A DNA stretch of 55,792 bases, from positions 464,905 to 520,696 of the forward strand of contig NZ_AZMV01000001.1 of the NCBI RefSeq assembly GCF_000522505.1, written 5' to 3'. Below, one piece after another: positions 28,385 to 37,492 of the stretch. The notes beneath the pieces were generated by a model that was given only the letters and a program-made list of their open reading frames with translations, had not been told where the DNA came from and ran no database searches. Each line of letters begins with the position of its first letter. Position 1 is the first letter of the stretch. The DNA is from Bifidobacterium moukalabense DSM 27321. Lineage in GTDB: Bacteria > Actinomycetota > Actinomycetes > Actinomycetales > Bifidobacteriaceae. The position numbers and the translations under genes were made by a program.

Positions 28385-29004
28385 GAAGTGTTCTCTTTTC
28401 TCGCGGAAGTCGGCCGCGTGACGGTGCGGTGTTGCCGCGTGATCCTCTGCGCAAGGGGGTATGCACCCTTGAGACGCCTTGCATATCATAGGTTACGGTA
28501 GCGTAGGTCTGCATTGTGAGAAACGACAAGAAAACTTCGACCCGCTTTGTATGAACTGACAAACGGAACGGAACCGTCAAATGGGAATGCCGGGATCCGT
28601 ACGATGATCGGCCCGGGAAAAGGCCTGATGTGATGTGGAATAGGAAAATCCGAACGGATCGAGGAAAAACGGTAGGGGGGTTGCCGCCGAAACGAAACAT
28701 GTCTGATTCTTCGGAAGCTTGTTGAATATCGCTACGTTGTCCGTGTAGACTTTCGATTGGCGCAATTACCCCTTGCGCCAAGGCTGCCTGCTCAATGGCG
28801 AACATCCAGCCTTTTTTGATGCCGCACGCCTTTCGAAGGATGCACGGGATTCCAAATACCCCCTGACCTGAAGTCACCGGGGCCGGCTGTGAGAAAAAAC
28901 CGTTGTGCATGCAACGCGCAGTCGGTAGCCTGAGACGTGGACTCGTATATGCCGCATCTTTGCGACTTTGCGACGTGAGACGTATTGAGACTTGTGAAAG
29001 AGGC
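28385..29004. other. 620-base gap between divergent genes, no gene seen
   Basis: No convincing coding frame is present. The left part would carry the ligase promoter and holds CAAGGG/CCCTTG arms at 28452-28471. The right part holds the promoter and inverted repeat listed separately. The rest shows nothing I can name. Confidence 0.6.
28722..28781 (+). promoter_or_regulatory. Promoter with a 9-bp inverted repeat at its start site
   Basis: TTGAAT (28722-28727) and TAGACT (28746-28751) are 18 bases apart. TTGGCGCAA (28757-28765) is perfectly inverted as TTGCGCCAA (28773-28781), covering the expected start site. This looks like an operator for the ABC exporter gene, about 220 bases downstream. 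Confidence 0.5.
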
Positions 29005-32000
29005 ATGATGTTCGACAAACGACTATTCTCCCTGGCTCCCGGCGTCGGCCGGCTGGTGGCCGCGAAGGTGCTGTGTCAATGGGTGGGTCTGCTCGCGAAC
29101 ATCGTCTTCGTCTTCACTTTGGTGCACTTGCTCGAGTACCTGCTGTTCGGCACGGAAATCACCGTACTGAGCGGCCGGATCATCGGCCTCGCCGACCACT
29201 TCGGCAGCACGGGGTTGCCGGGGGAGGCGCTCGCAGCCTATGCGATCGTCATTGTCTTCGCCATGGTGATCCGCTTCCTCATGCTGCGTTCCGCCGCCTA
29301 CTTCGGCACCGAGGCGGCTGAACGCGTCAAACTCGCGTTGCGCGAAAGGCTGTTCAACAAGATGCTTGCGCTGGGGCCCTCATACTCGCAGCGCGTGAGC
29401 ACCGCCGACGTGGTGCAGTCCGCCGGCGAGGGCATCGAGCAGATTCAGAGTTTCTTCGAACTGTTCCTGCCGCAATTGTTCTACGCCGTACTGGCTCCGA
29501 TCACATTGTTCCTTTTCGTCGCGCCGATCAACATGCCGACCGCCGTGACGTTGCTCGTCTGCGCTCCGCTCATCGTATTGATCGTGGGGCTGGTGGCGAT
29601 GCGCGCCGCCCGCGTCTTCAAGCAATACTGGGGCAAATACACGGACATGGGCTCCGCGTTCCTTGACGATCTGCAGGGGCTTGAAACGTTGAAGACCTTC
29701 GACGCCGACGCCCGCGCCGCACGGCGGATGGACGACAAGGCCGAGCAATTCCGCGTGATGACCATGAACGTGTTGCAGATCCAGCTGCGCTCGCTGACCG
29801 CGATGGATGTGGTCGCCTACGGCGGAGCGGCCGCCGGCATCATCGTGGCGGTCTGGCAATACATGGTTGGCGGATCGTATCCGGCCGGCATGTATGGCTG
29901 GCTGCCGAATTTCTTCCGTTTCGCCAATTTGGACTCGCTGCCGCTTGCCGGAGTGCTGATTGTGATCCTGCTGTCCGCCGACTTCTTCATTCCGCTGCGG
30001 CAGTTGGGCTCGTTCTTCCACGTCGCCATGAACGGCATGACATCCACAAAGCGCATCTTCGCCTTGCTGGATGCGCCTGAGCCGGCTCGAGGTACGGCCG
30101 AGCTGCCCGCTTGCGACGATGGCGTCACCGTCACCCTCCAAGACGTCACCTTCCGTTACGCCCCGCTTTCCAACCCTGCACAATCGGAAACCGCCGTGCG
30201 CGGCGCGACTGAGGGCGATGCCCTGCAAGGCATCTCCTTCACCGCAGCCCCCGGCGATCTGACCGCGATCGTAGGGCCCTCCGGCTCCGGCAAATCCACC
30301 GTGGCCGAGCTTCTCGCCGGTTCCCTGACCGGGTATGAAGGCTCCATCACCTTGGCTGATCCGTTGACTGACTCGCCGTCGGCGGCCGCAGGCATGCCCG
30401 ACGGGCATGGCGGCCCCACGTGCGAGCTGCGTGACCTGACTTCCGAATCGCTGACCCATAACGTCACCTTGGTCGGCGCCAACAGCCACCTGTTCGCCGG
30501 AACGTTGCGCGAGAATCTGCTGATGGCACGTCCCGGCGCCACCGATGACGACCTGTGGCGCGCCCTTGACGCGGCACGAATCGCGGATTTCGTACAGGCC
30601 GACCCGCAGGGGCTCGACCTGCGCATCGACCAAGGTGCGGCGAATCTGTCAGGTGGCCAGCGTCAGCGCATCGCCATCGCCCGTGCGCTCCTGCGCGGCA
30701 GCGCCGTCTACGTATTCGACGAGGCGACCAGCAGTGTCGACGTGGAAAGCGAAACGGTGATTCTACAGACGATCCGCGAGCTTGCCGACAGTGGCAAAAC
30801 CGTCATCATGGTCACGCACCGCATGGCCAATGCGGTCGATGCGGATCAGGTGGTGGTGTTCGCGCACGGTGCAACCGTTGAAACCGGTACGCACGCCGAA
30901 CTCATGGCGGCCAACGGCACATATGCCGGGCTGTTCCGCGCGCAGGACGATGTGGAACGAGTCGGAAGGCGGGAGGAACCGGGCTATGATGCGCCCGTCC
31001 AGAGCCTCCGAATGTCCGATTCCGCCGAACCGGCCATCCAGAACGGTACCCGGATCCCGAATTCGTCCGACTCCGCCGAACCGAACATGCATGAAGCAGC
31101 GGAACCGGACCTTGGCGCCGCAGACCGGAAACCCTCCGACGGCGGCTCCATGTCGGACTGGCAGCTCGTGAAGCGACTTCTGCATGAGGTCGGCCCCCTG
31201 CGCAAGTACATGATCATCGCCTGTACCTGCGGCACACTTGGTCATCTCGCGGCCACCTTCCTGCCGGTCTTCGGCGTGGCCGCGGCATTCGCGGCGATCG
31301 GCCTGCCGATCTGGCATATGAATCTGACCGCGGCGATTGCGGCCATGATTGTCTGCGCACTGATCCGCGGCGGCATGCGCTACGCCGAGCAGTACATGAA
31401 CCACAATGTGGCCTTCCGCCTGCTTGCGCTGTTCCGCTCCAAGGCGTTCGCCGCATTGCGTCGTCTTGCGCCCGCCAAACTTGCGGGCAAGGGCAAGGGC
31501 GACCTGATCGCGTTGGTCACCACCGACGTGGAACTGCTTGAGATCTTCTTCGCACACACCATCTCGCCGGTCGTGATCGCCGTCGTGACCACCGTCATCT
31601 ACGCCATCGCATTGCTTGCGCTGAGCCCGATCTTCGCCATCCTGCTGATCGTGGCCCATCTTGTGGTCGGTGTGGCGCTGCCGAAGCTGTTCGCGCTCGC
31701 GGTGCGTGGCCTGGGCTCCGGAATCCGTAAGGAATCCGCCGCGCTTGATGATGAGATGCTTGACGACATGCGCGGCCTCGACGAGATCATCCGCTTCGGT
31801 CAGGGTGGGCCGCGGCTTGCCGGCATTGCCGCACGCACCCGTTCCCTGTGGTCCCGTCGTGCTCGCCTGAGCGCGCGCAATGGCGATTTCGCCGGACTCG
31901 GTGCGGTGTTGGTGATGCTGTTCACCGCACTGGCGGTCTTCCTTGCGATGGTCATGCCTGATTTCGCCGTGTATGCCGGATCGAATGCCGTCATGCCGAT

Positions 32001-32970
32001 TGCCGTGCAGTTGAACGTCTCGCAGCTCATCGCCGCGTTCGTGCTGATTGCGAGCTCCTTCGGCCCGACGCTCGCGTTGAGCGCGCTGCCTGCGAGCCTG
32101 ACGCAGACCTTCGCTTCCGCCCGTCGCCTGTTCGCGCTGATGGACGAGGCGCCTGCGGTGGTCGAGACCGGAACCGCACATCCGGAATACCATGGCATGA
32201 CCGTGCGGGATGTGACGTTCGGATATGGGTCGACGCATTCCGGTACGGCCGCGCATGCCAGCGATTCCGAAGCGCCCGACCTTGCCCCGGCGGATTGCGT
32301 TCCGACGGATGCCCCAGCAGCTGATTCCACGACTCCCGTTCTGTCGCACATCTCGCTTGACGTGCCGGAGCATGGAATCCTCGGCATTCAAGGCCCGTCT
32401 GGCCGGGGCAAGTCCACGTTGCTCAAGCTGCTCATGCGGTATTGGGATCCGCAGTCGGGCGCGGTCGAGCTGTCGGGAACGCCGCTGCCGCAGGTCGACG
32501 CTTGCTGGCGTCGGCGTGTGCAGACCATGATGGGGCAGGAAACCTACCTGTTCGACGGCACGATTCGCGAGAATCTGGTGATTGCACTGCCGCAGAGCGT
32601 GTGCGCTGACGGTTCCGCCACCGCCGGGCCGCGGAACGACGCGGATCTCGACCGTACGCTTCGCGATGCGCTCCGCAAGGCCTCCGTACTTGAGCTGGTC
32701 GACTCGCTTCCGCAGGGCCTTGATACCCCGGTCGGTGAGCTTGGCGGGCGGCTGTCCGAAGGCGAGCGTCAACGCATCGGCCTGGCGCGCGTCTTCCTGC
32801 GTCACGCCGATCTGGTGCTCTTCGATGAGCCGACCAGTCGTCTTGACGCCTATAACGAGTCGGTGATCCTGCAGTCGATCAACGGGCTTGCGGGGCAGGG
32901 GAGTGCGGTCGTGCTCGTCTCGCACCGTGATTCCACCATGCGCATCGCCGACGGGATCGTGCACATGTAG
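29005..32970 (+). CDS. Single-chain double ABC exporter, CydD-CydC-like fusion
   Basis: Encodes a 1321-residue protein with the order membrane domain, NBD, membrane domain, NBD. NBD1 has Walker A GPSGSGKST (about 423), signature LSGGQRQRI (about 547) and Walker B VYVFDEATSS (about 567). NBD2 has GPSGRGKST (about 1130), LSEGERQRI (about 1249) and VLFDEPTS (about 1269). In NBD1 the usual Q-loop glutamine is missing (LVGANSHLF), while NBD2 keeps it (MGQETYLF), so one ATP site may be altered. The layout matches CydD fused to CydC, exporters of cysteine/glutathione, but the substrate is unknown. The linker near residues 670-690 contains the repeated SDSAEP. ATG at 29005 or 29008. Confidence 0.85.
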   Translation: MMFDKRLFSLAPGVGRLVAAKVLCQWVGLLANIVFVFTLVHLLEYLLFGTEITVLSGRIIGLADHFGSTGLPGEALAAYAIVIVFAMVIRFLMLRSAAYFGTEAAERVKLALRERLFNKMLALGPSYSQRVSTADVVQSAGEGIEQIQSFFELFLPQLFYAVLAPITLFLFVAPINMPTAVTLLVCAPLIVLIVGLVAMRAARVFKQYWGKYTDMGSAFLDDLQGLETLKTFDADARAARRMDDKAEQFRVMTMNVLQIQLRSLTAMDVVAYGGAAAGIIVAVWQYMVGGSYPAGMYGWLPNFFRFANLDSLPLAGVLIVILLSADFFIPLRQLGSFFHVAMNGMTSTKRIFALLDAPEPARGTAELPACDDGVTVTLQDVTFRYAPLSNPAQSETAVRGATEGDALQGISFTAAPGDLTAIVGPSGSGKSTVAELLAGSLTGYEGSITLADPLTDSPSAAAGMPDGHGGPTCELRDLTSESLTHNVTLVGANSHLFAGTLRENLLMARPGATDDDLWRALDAARIADFVQADPQGLDLRIDQGAANLSGGQRQRIAIARALLRGSAVYVFDEATSSVDVESETVILQTIRELADSGKTVIMVTHRMANAVDADQVVVFAHGATVETGTHAELMAANGTYAGLFRAQDDVERVGRREEPGYDAPVQSLRMSDSAEPAIQNGTRIPNSSDSAEPNMHEAAEPDLGAADRKPSDGGSMSDWQLVKRLLHEVGPLRKYMIIACTCGTLGHLAATFLPVFGVAAAFAAIGLPIWHMNLTAAIAAMIVCALIRGGMRYAEQYMNHNVAFRLLALFRSKAFAALRRLAPAKLAGKGKGDLIALVTTDVELLEIFFAHTISPVVIAVVTTVIYAIALLALSPIFAILLIVAHLVVGVALPKLFALAVRGLGSGIRKESAALDDEMLDDMRGLDEIIRFGQGGPRLAGIAARTRSLWSRRARLSARNGDFAGLGAVLVMLFTALAVFLAMVMPDFAVYAGSNAVMPIAVQLNVSQLIAAFVLIASSFGPTLALSALPASLTQTFASARRLFALMDEAPAVVETGTAHPEYHGMTVRDVTFGYGSTHSGTAAHASDSEAPDLAPADCVPTDAPAADSTTPVLSHISLDVPEHGILGIQGPSGRGKSTLLKLLMRYWDPQSGAVELSGTPLPQVDACWRRRVQTMMGQETYLFDGTIRENLVIALPQSVCADGSATAGPRNDADLDRTLRDALRKASVLELVDSLPQGLDTPVGELGGRLSEGERQRIGLARVFLRHADLVLFDEPTSRLDAYNESVILQSINGLAGQGSAVVLVSHRDSTMRIADGIVHM

Positions 32971-33257
32971 GCGTCCGCAATGTGGTCGTGCGGCAATCGT
33001 CGGCCGCTCGGTTTTCCGATACCGCGCGTTGCCGGCGATTCGAAAGCGCGGTCGGCCGGCGAGGCAAGAAAACCGGGCGAAATCGTACGATTGTCGACGG
33101 AATCGAAATCGCAGGAAAATGATTGATGATGAAAAACGGGCCTGAAATTTAAGAAAAACAACTTTTTAAATCACTGAAATATTCAGTTTATATGATTTGG
33201 TAATCGCAAATCGTTAGTATCTGTATCAAGTGTAAGACTACCGACGAAAGGCTGGCG
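32971..33257. promoter_or_regulatory. AT-rich pdxS upstream region with an operator-like dyad
   Basis: The last 130 bases are unusually AT-rich for this genome. ACTGAA (33173-33178) and TTCAGT (33182-33187) form a dyad with a 3-base centre, and TATGAT (33191-33196) is a good -10 box. No PdxR-type regulator gene is in the window. Confidence 0.4.
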
Positions 33258-34133
33258 ATGGCCAACAACAGGAACGAACTGAATAAGAATCTGGCGCAGA
33301 TGCTCAAGGGCGGCGTGATCATGGACGTCACCACCCCGGAACAGGCGAAGATCGCGCAGGATGCCGGCGCATGCGCGGTGATGGCGCTCGAGCGCATCCC
33401 GGCCGACATCCGCGCCGCCGGCGGCGTCTCCCGTATGAGCGATCCGGCCATGATCAAGGGCATTCAGGAGGCCGTGTCCATTCCGGTCATGGCCAAGGTG
33501 CGCATCGGCCACATCGCCGAGGCGCGTATTCTGCAGGCCATCGACATCGACTACATCGACGAATCCGAAGTGCTCAGCCCGGCCGACGACGTGTACCACA
33601 TCGACAAGAGCCGGTTCGACGTGCCATTCGTGTGCGGCGCGAAGAATCTGGGCGAGGCGCTGCGCCGCATTGCGGAAGGCGCGTCCATGATCCGCACCAA
33701 GGGCGAACCGGGCACGGGCGACGTGATCCAGGCCGTGCGCCACATGCGCACCATGAACAAGCAGATCCGCGAGCTCGTCTCCCTGCGTGACGACGAGGTG
33801 TACGAGGCCGCCAAGCAGCTGGCCGTGCCGTACGATCTCGCCGAATACGTGCATGACAACGGCCGTCTGCCGGTCGTCAACTTCGCCGCCGGCGGCGTCG
33901 CGACCCCGGCCGACGCGGCCCTCATGATGGAGCTTGGCGCGGAGGGCGTGTTCGTGGGATCCGGCATCTTCAAGTCCGGCGACCCGGCCAAGCGCGCCGC
34001 CGCCATCGTGCAGGCCACCGCCAACTGGCAGGATGCCGACCTGCTCGCGCGGCTGTCCGAAAATCTTGGCGAGGCCATGGTCGGCATCAACGAGGACGAG
34101 ATCGAGACCATCATGGCCGCCAGGGGCGAGTGA
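33258..34133 (+). CDS. pdxS: Pyridoxal 5'-phosphate synthase lyase subunit
   Basis: Encodes the 291-residue synthase subunit that builds PLP from ribose 5-phosphate, glyceraldehyde 3-phosphate and ammonia. Very conserved blocks are present: [50 protein letters not shown] with an active-site lysine, and the phosphate loop [20 protein letters not shown] with [11 protein letters not shown]. Length is typical (about 290). GAAAGG lies before the ATG at 33258. It works as a complex with PdxT, encoded 184 bases downstream, which feeds ammonia from glutamine. Confidence 0.97.
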   Translation: MANNRNELNKNLAQMLKGGVIMDVTTPEQAKIAQDAGACAVMALERIPADIRAAGGVSRMSDPAMIKGIQEAVSIPVMAKVRIGHIAEARILQAIDIDYIDESEVLSPADDVYHIDKSRFDVPFVCGAKNLGEALRRIAEGASMIRTKGEPGTGDVIQAVRHMRTMNKQIRELVSLRDDEVYEAAKQLAVPYDLAEYVHDNGRLPVVNFAAGGVATPADAALMMELGAEGVFVGSGIFKSGDPAKRAAAIVQATANWQDADLLARLSENLGEAMVGINEDEIETIMAARGE

Positions 34134-34317
34134 TCCGTTCCACCCGTATCGTTCCGGCGGGTGGAGCGTGCCAGTTCCGCCGTTCCGTGCGGGCGTTCGC
34201 CCTCCGTCGTTCCGGTCATTCCAATGATTCCAGTTATTCCAGCCGTTCCCGGCAGGTGCGGTGGGTTAAGGAATCGTATGATTTCCGCCCCCGCCTGCCG
34301 TCGCACAAGGAGACCTG

Positions 34318-35103
34318 ATGGTTGTAGCCGTTGAGTACATCGCAAAGGAAAAGTCGGCCGATGTGGCCTCAGGCGCCGAATCCGCCCGCCATGGCGTGAC
34401 CGGCATTCTTGCCGTGCAGGGTGCGTTCGCCGAACATGCCGCCATGCTTGATGGGCTTGGCGCCCCGTGGAAGCTGCTGCGTGCGGCCGAGGATTTCGAC
34501 GACTCCATCGACCGTGTGATCCTGCCGGGCGGTGAAAGCACCACCCAGGGCAAGCTGCTTCGCGCAACCGGCCTGTTCGAACCCATCGCCGCGCATATCG
34601 CCGCCGGCAAGCCGGTGTTCGGAACCTGCGCCGGTATGATCCTGCTGGCCCGGCGGCTGGAGAACGATCCGAACGTCTACTTCGGTGCGCTTGATGCCGT
34701 GGTGCGCCGTAACGCCTACGGTCGCCAGCTCGGCTCCTTTGCCGCCACCGCCGATTTCGGCTCCGCTGCCGGCGATTCCGCCGTCGTGGTCGCGCCGGGC
34801 GAACATGTTCCGGGATTCGCCGCGCCATCCTCGAAGGCTGTGTCGGGTGCGGCAGCGGATTCGGTTCGGAATCCCGACGGGCATACTGCCGTGGGGGTTC
34901 CCTCGGCTGATGTCGTGCTGAAGGATTTCCCGCTGGTGTTCATCCGCGGGCCGTTCGTGGCTGAGGTCGGATCGGCCGTGACGGTGGCAACGTCGGTGGA
35001 CGGCAACGTGGTCGGTTTGCGTCAGGGCAATATCCTCGCCACGGCCTTCCATCCCGAACTTACCGACGACACCCGCATCCACGAGCTTTTCCTGAGTCTG
35101 TAG
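34318..35103 (+). CDS. pdxT: Pyridoxal 5'-phosphate synthase glutaminase subunit
   Basis: Encodes a 261-residue glutamine amidotransferase that supplies ammonia to PdxS. The catalytic triad is visible: Cys104 in FGTCAGMILLARR, and the His/Glu pair in TAFHPELTDD near residue 245; LPGGESTTQGKLL is the glutamine-site signature. It is longer than usual (about 190-200) because of a 25-residue N-terminal extension and an insert at about 160-195 (AAPSSKAVSGAAADS and neighbours). AAGGAG before the ATG at 34318 supports the extended start. The intergenic stretch before it holds several short ATTCC-type tandem words but no clear terminator. Confidence 0.93.
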   Translation: MVVAVEYIAKEKSADVASGAESARHGVTGILAVQGAFAEHAAMLDGLGAPWKLLRAAEDFDDSIDRVILPGGESTTQGKLLRATGLFEPIAAHIAAGKPVFGTCAGMILLARRLENDPNVYFGALDAVVRRNAYGRQLGSFAATADFGSAAGDSAVVVAPGEHVPGFAAPSSKAVSGAAADSVRNPDGHTAVGVPSADVVLKDFPLVFIRGPFVAEVGSAVTVATSVDGNVVGLRQGNILATAFHPELTDDTRIHELFLSL

Positions 35104-35748
35104 CCAGCTCCATGCCGCAAGGGCCTTCGCTCTCGTTCCGGTTGAGGGCGGAGGCCGGTTGCGTATGGTCTGGCCGTCGGGGCGAAGATGCCCGCTTCGG
35201 GCTTGTATTACGGATGACTGCAGGAGTCGGCTTTGTAACGTTTCGCTGGGCCGGGGTATGAATCGGAGCGCCGTTGAGGATGATGTCGTCGGAAAAATGG
35301 TGATTCGGTCGATGGGAGGCGTGCACGATTCCGGATCCCAAGGATTTGCGGAGATCGTGTTTGCAGCAACCCTCTGCATTGCCATTCCCGGATAACCATC
35401 CTCGGAGTTCTCCGAGACTGTCTCTCGGATTTATACCCCCTAACCCATGATTTGGGATTCACTTGCGTGCACGTTTCCCAAACGAACCGGTTTTTCGGGA
35501 ATCGTGCGCTGCCGGATACGCGGATATGCCATATCGAAACGGATGTGCCGTACCGAGGCGCCGCTCTTCGCGGCTGAAGGTTCCATGAACTCTGCACGAT
35601 TACGGGAACCCGTTCCGGACAAGGCAGGGATTCCCGGCTATCGAGGATTCCCGATTATCGGGTATGCCGAGATGGATTGGAAAACGGCATGAGGCGGTTG
35701 CGAAACGCCGAAGGACCGGTTGAAACGCAAACGCTTGGGAGGGTGAAT
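35104..35748. other. 645 bases without a recognised gene
   Basis: After the hairpin at 35122 I see no convincing gene; the short open frames (about 80 codons) have no ribosome binding site or family resemblance. Base composition is lower in GC than the flanks. Several short inverted words such as ATTCCCG/CGGGTA occur near 35630-35665. Confidence 0.5.
35122..35156 (+). terminator. Terminator-like hairpin after pdxT
   Basis: GGCCTTCGCTCTC (35122-35134) pairs with GAGGGCGGAGGCC (35144-35156), 11 of 13 positions plus wobble. It lies 18 bases after the stop. No T-run follows. Confidence 0.55.
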
Positions 35749-35808
35749 TTGACTTCCTGATACAACTGTGTATCATAAAAGGCAATGATACACAGTTGTA
35801 TCAGGAAG
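35749..35808 (+). promoter_or_regulatory. Galactoside operon promoter with paired operators O1 and O2
   Basis: TTGACT (35749-35754) and TATCAT (35771-35776) form a promoter with a 16-base spacer. O1, TGATACAACTGTGTATCA (35758-35775), lies over the spacer and -10; O2, TGATACACAGTTGTATCA (35786-35803), is its mirror. Together they make a perfect 24-bp inverted repeat with an 8-base spacer (35753-35776 and 35785-35808). Strong evidence for LacI-type repression. Confidence 0.75.
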
Positions 35809-35858
35809 GAAACGGAGCCACCCAGAAACAGCCCCCCCAAGTCGCACGCAAGGAATAC

Positions 35859-35892
35859 ATATACCACTGTCATCGTTGGTACAGCGGTATAT
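35859..35892 (+). other. Hairpin in the leader of the solute-binding protein gene
   Basis: ATATACCACTGT (35859-35870) and ACAGCGGTATAT (35881-35892) pair at 11 of 12 positions. It lies in the 185-base leader, 70 bases before the start codon. It could be an mRNA structure or a further protein site. A C7 run lies just upstream (35832-35838). Confidence 0.45.
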
Positions 35893-35961
35893 CAAAACGG
35901 GGCGCAGCTTCTGAACGTATTGGGCAAAGACGGCCCGATGCCGGCTCGTGAAGGAGGAAAC

Positions 35962-37311
35962 ATGCGCAACTCTCAGAAGGTTCTCGCGGTGATGACCGCG
36001 GTGATGACCCTCACTGGTCTGGCCGCTTGCGGCAATGCCGGCAATGCAGGCAATGCCGGTGACGCCGACAAGGCCGAACTCGTGTTCTGGGGCTGGGACA
36101 CCGGCCACACCATGAGCGACCTCATCAAAGACTTCCAGAAGGCGAACCCCGGCATCACCGTGAAGTTCAACAACACCGGCACCGCGTCCGACACGCAGAC
36201 CGCACTGAGCAACGCCATCGCGGCAGGCAAGGGCGCGCCAGACGTGGTCATGCTCGAGGATCCGACCGTCACGCAGTTCGCGGTGACCGGCGATCTGGTC
36301 GATCTGAGCCAATTCGGTGCGGACAAGCTCGCCGACGATTTCTCCGCAGGCCCGTGGAACAAGCTGCAGTACAACGGCAAACCGTACGCGCTGCCGATCG
36401 ACTCCGGCCCGGAAATGTTCTTCTATAACGACGCGGTATTCAAGAAGGCCGGCGTCGACGGCACCCAAATCAAGACCTGGGACGACTACTACGAGGCCGC
36501 CAAGAAGGTCAGGGCCATCGGATCCTACATGACCAACAACTCCGGCTCCAGCATGGAATACCAGCCCTTCACCGCGCAAGCCTGGCAAGCCGGAGCCCAA
36601 CCCTGGAAAGTCGACGGTGAAAACCTCACCATCGACATGACCAAGGATGCCGGCATGAAGAAGTACATCGAATTCCAGCAGAAACTCATCGACGAAGACC
36701 TCATCGACACCAAAACGGCCAACTGGTCCGACGATTGGAACCGCGAACTCAACGACGGCACCATCGCCTCGCTGACCATCGGCGGCTGGATGCCGGTCAA
36801 CCTCATGAACGGCGCTCCCGACCAGGCCGGCAACTGGCGCGTGGCCCAGCTGCCACAATGGGAGGAGGGCGATGAGGCCTCCGCCGAGGACGGCGGCTCC
36901 GCACTCGCCGTCGTCTCCCAGTCCAAGCAGCAGGCCGCGGCCTACAAGTTCGTGGAATACCTGACCCATGGCGAAGGCGCCAAGACCATGGCCGATACCG
37001 GCACCTTCCCGAGCCTCAAGAGCATCCTCACCTCCGATGATTTTACCGACCCGACCACCGAGGCCAACAAGAAGGTCAACGACTACTTCGGCGGCCAGAA
37101 CGTGAACGAAGTGCTCTCCGAGGCCGCCCAACGCAAGGTTTCCGAGTTCTCCTACCTGCCATACAACCCGTTCGCGCAGTCCTCCTTCGGCGACCAGATC
37201 TCCAAGGCCTACAACAAGGAGATCACCTTGGAGGAGGCCTTCGCCAACTACGGCAAGGCGCTCGCTGAACATGGCACCCAGCAAGGCTACACCGTCAGCA
37301 ACAAGGGCTGA
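35962..37311 (+). CDS. Sugar ABC transporter substrate-binding lipoprotein
   Basis: Encodes a 449-residue family 1 extracellular solute-binding protein. The signal ends in the lipobox LAAC (about residue 23), followed by a short repeat of Gly-Asn-Ala. Typical segments are LVFWGWDTGHTMSDLIKDFQKANPGITV, GKGAPDVVMLEDP and PYALPIDSGPEMFFYND. Two permeases follow and then a GH42 beta-galactosidase, so the ligand is probably a beta-galactoside oligosaccharide; this is inference. AAGGAGG sits before the ATG at 35962. No ATPase gene is in the operon, so a shared ATPase such as MsiK is needed, as is usual in bifidobacteria. Confidence 0.93.
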   Translation: MRNSQKVLAVMTAVMTLTGLAACGNAGNAGNAGDADKAELVFWGWDTGHTMSDLIKDFQKANPGITVKFNNTGTASDTQTALSNAIAAGKGAPDVVMLEDPTVTQFAVTGDLVDLSQFGADKLADDFSAGPWNKLQYNGKPYALPIDSGPEMFFYNDAVFKKAGVDGTQIKTWDDYYEAAKKVRAIGSYMTNNSGSSMEYQPFTAQAWQAGAQPWKVDGENLTIDMTKDAGMKKYIEFQQKLIDEDLIDTKTANWSDDWNRELNDGTIASLTIGGWMPVNLMNGAPDQAGNWRVAQLPQWEEGDEASAEDGGSALAVVSQSKQQAAAYKFVEYLTHGEGAKTMADTGTFPSLKSILTSDDFTDPTTEANKKVNDYFGGQNVNEVLSEAAQRKVSEFSYLPYNPFAQSSFGDQISKAYNKEITLEEAFANYGKALAEHGTQQGYTVSNKG

Positions 37312-37358
37312 ACAAACCGGCTGGTCCTCATGCACGCCGACTGCGGGGGGCGGAAGAA

Positions 37359-37387
37359 GGCGGGGAGATATCCCGCGAATCCCCGCC
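37359..37387 (+). terminator. Attenuator-like hairpin between binding protein and permease genes
   Basis: GGCGGGGA (37359-37366) pairs with TCCCCGCC (37380-37387). Such hairpins often lower permease expression relative to the binding protein. There is no T-run. Confidence 0.45.
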
Positions 37388-37492
37388 CTTCGCATGTCGG
37401 GAATCGTGGGAAAATCGCAATGCCTTGCGATTGTGAAAGGCGACGAAGGCGGTCGGCGGCAACAATCGCAACGCAGCAAGAAGGAGGTAATC

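Noticed and set aside
28347..29018. A 223-codon minus-strand frame over the gap before the ABC exporter
   Set aside because: No ribosome binding site, no coherent composition, and it crosses a promoter and dyad.
35447..35692. An 81-codon plus-strand frame before the galactoside promoter
   Set aside because: Composition and start context do not support a gene; nothing recognisable.
35832..35838. C7 tract in the leader of the binding protein gene as a phase-variation site
   Set aside because: It is short, lies outside the promoter and coding sequence, and no mechanism is apparent.
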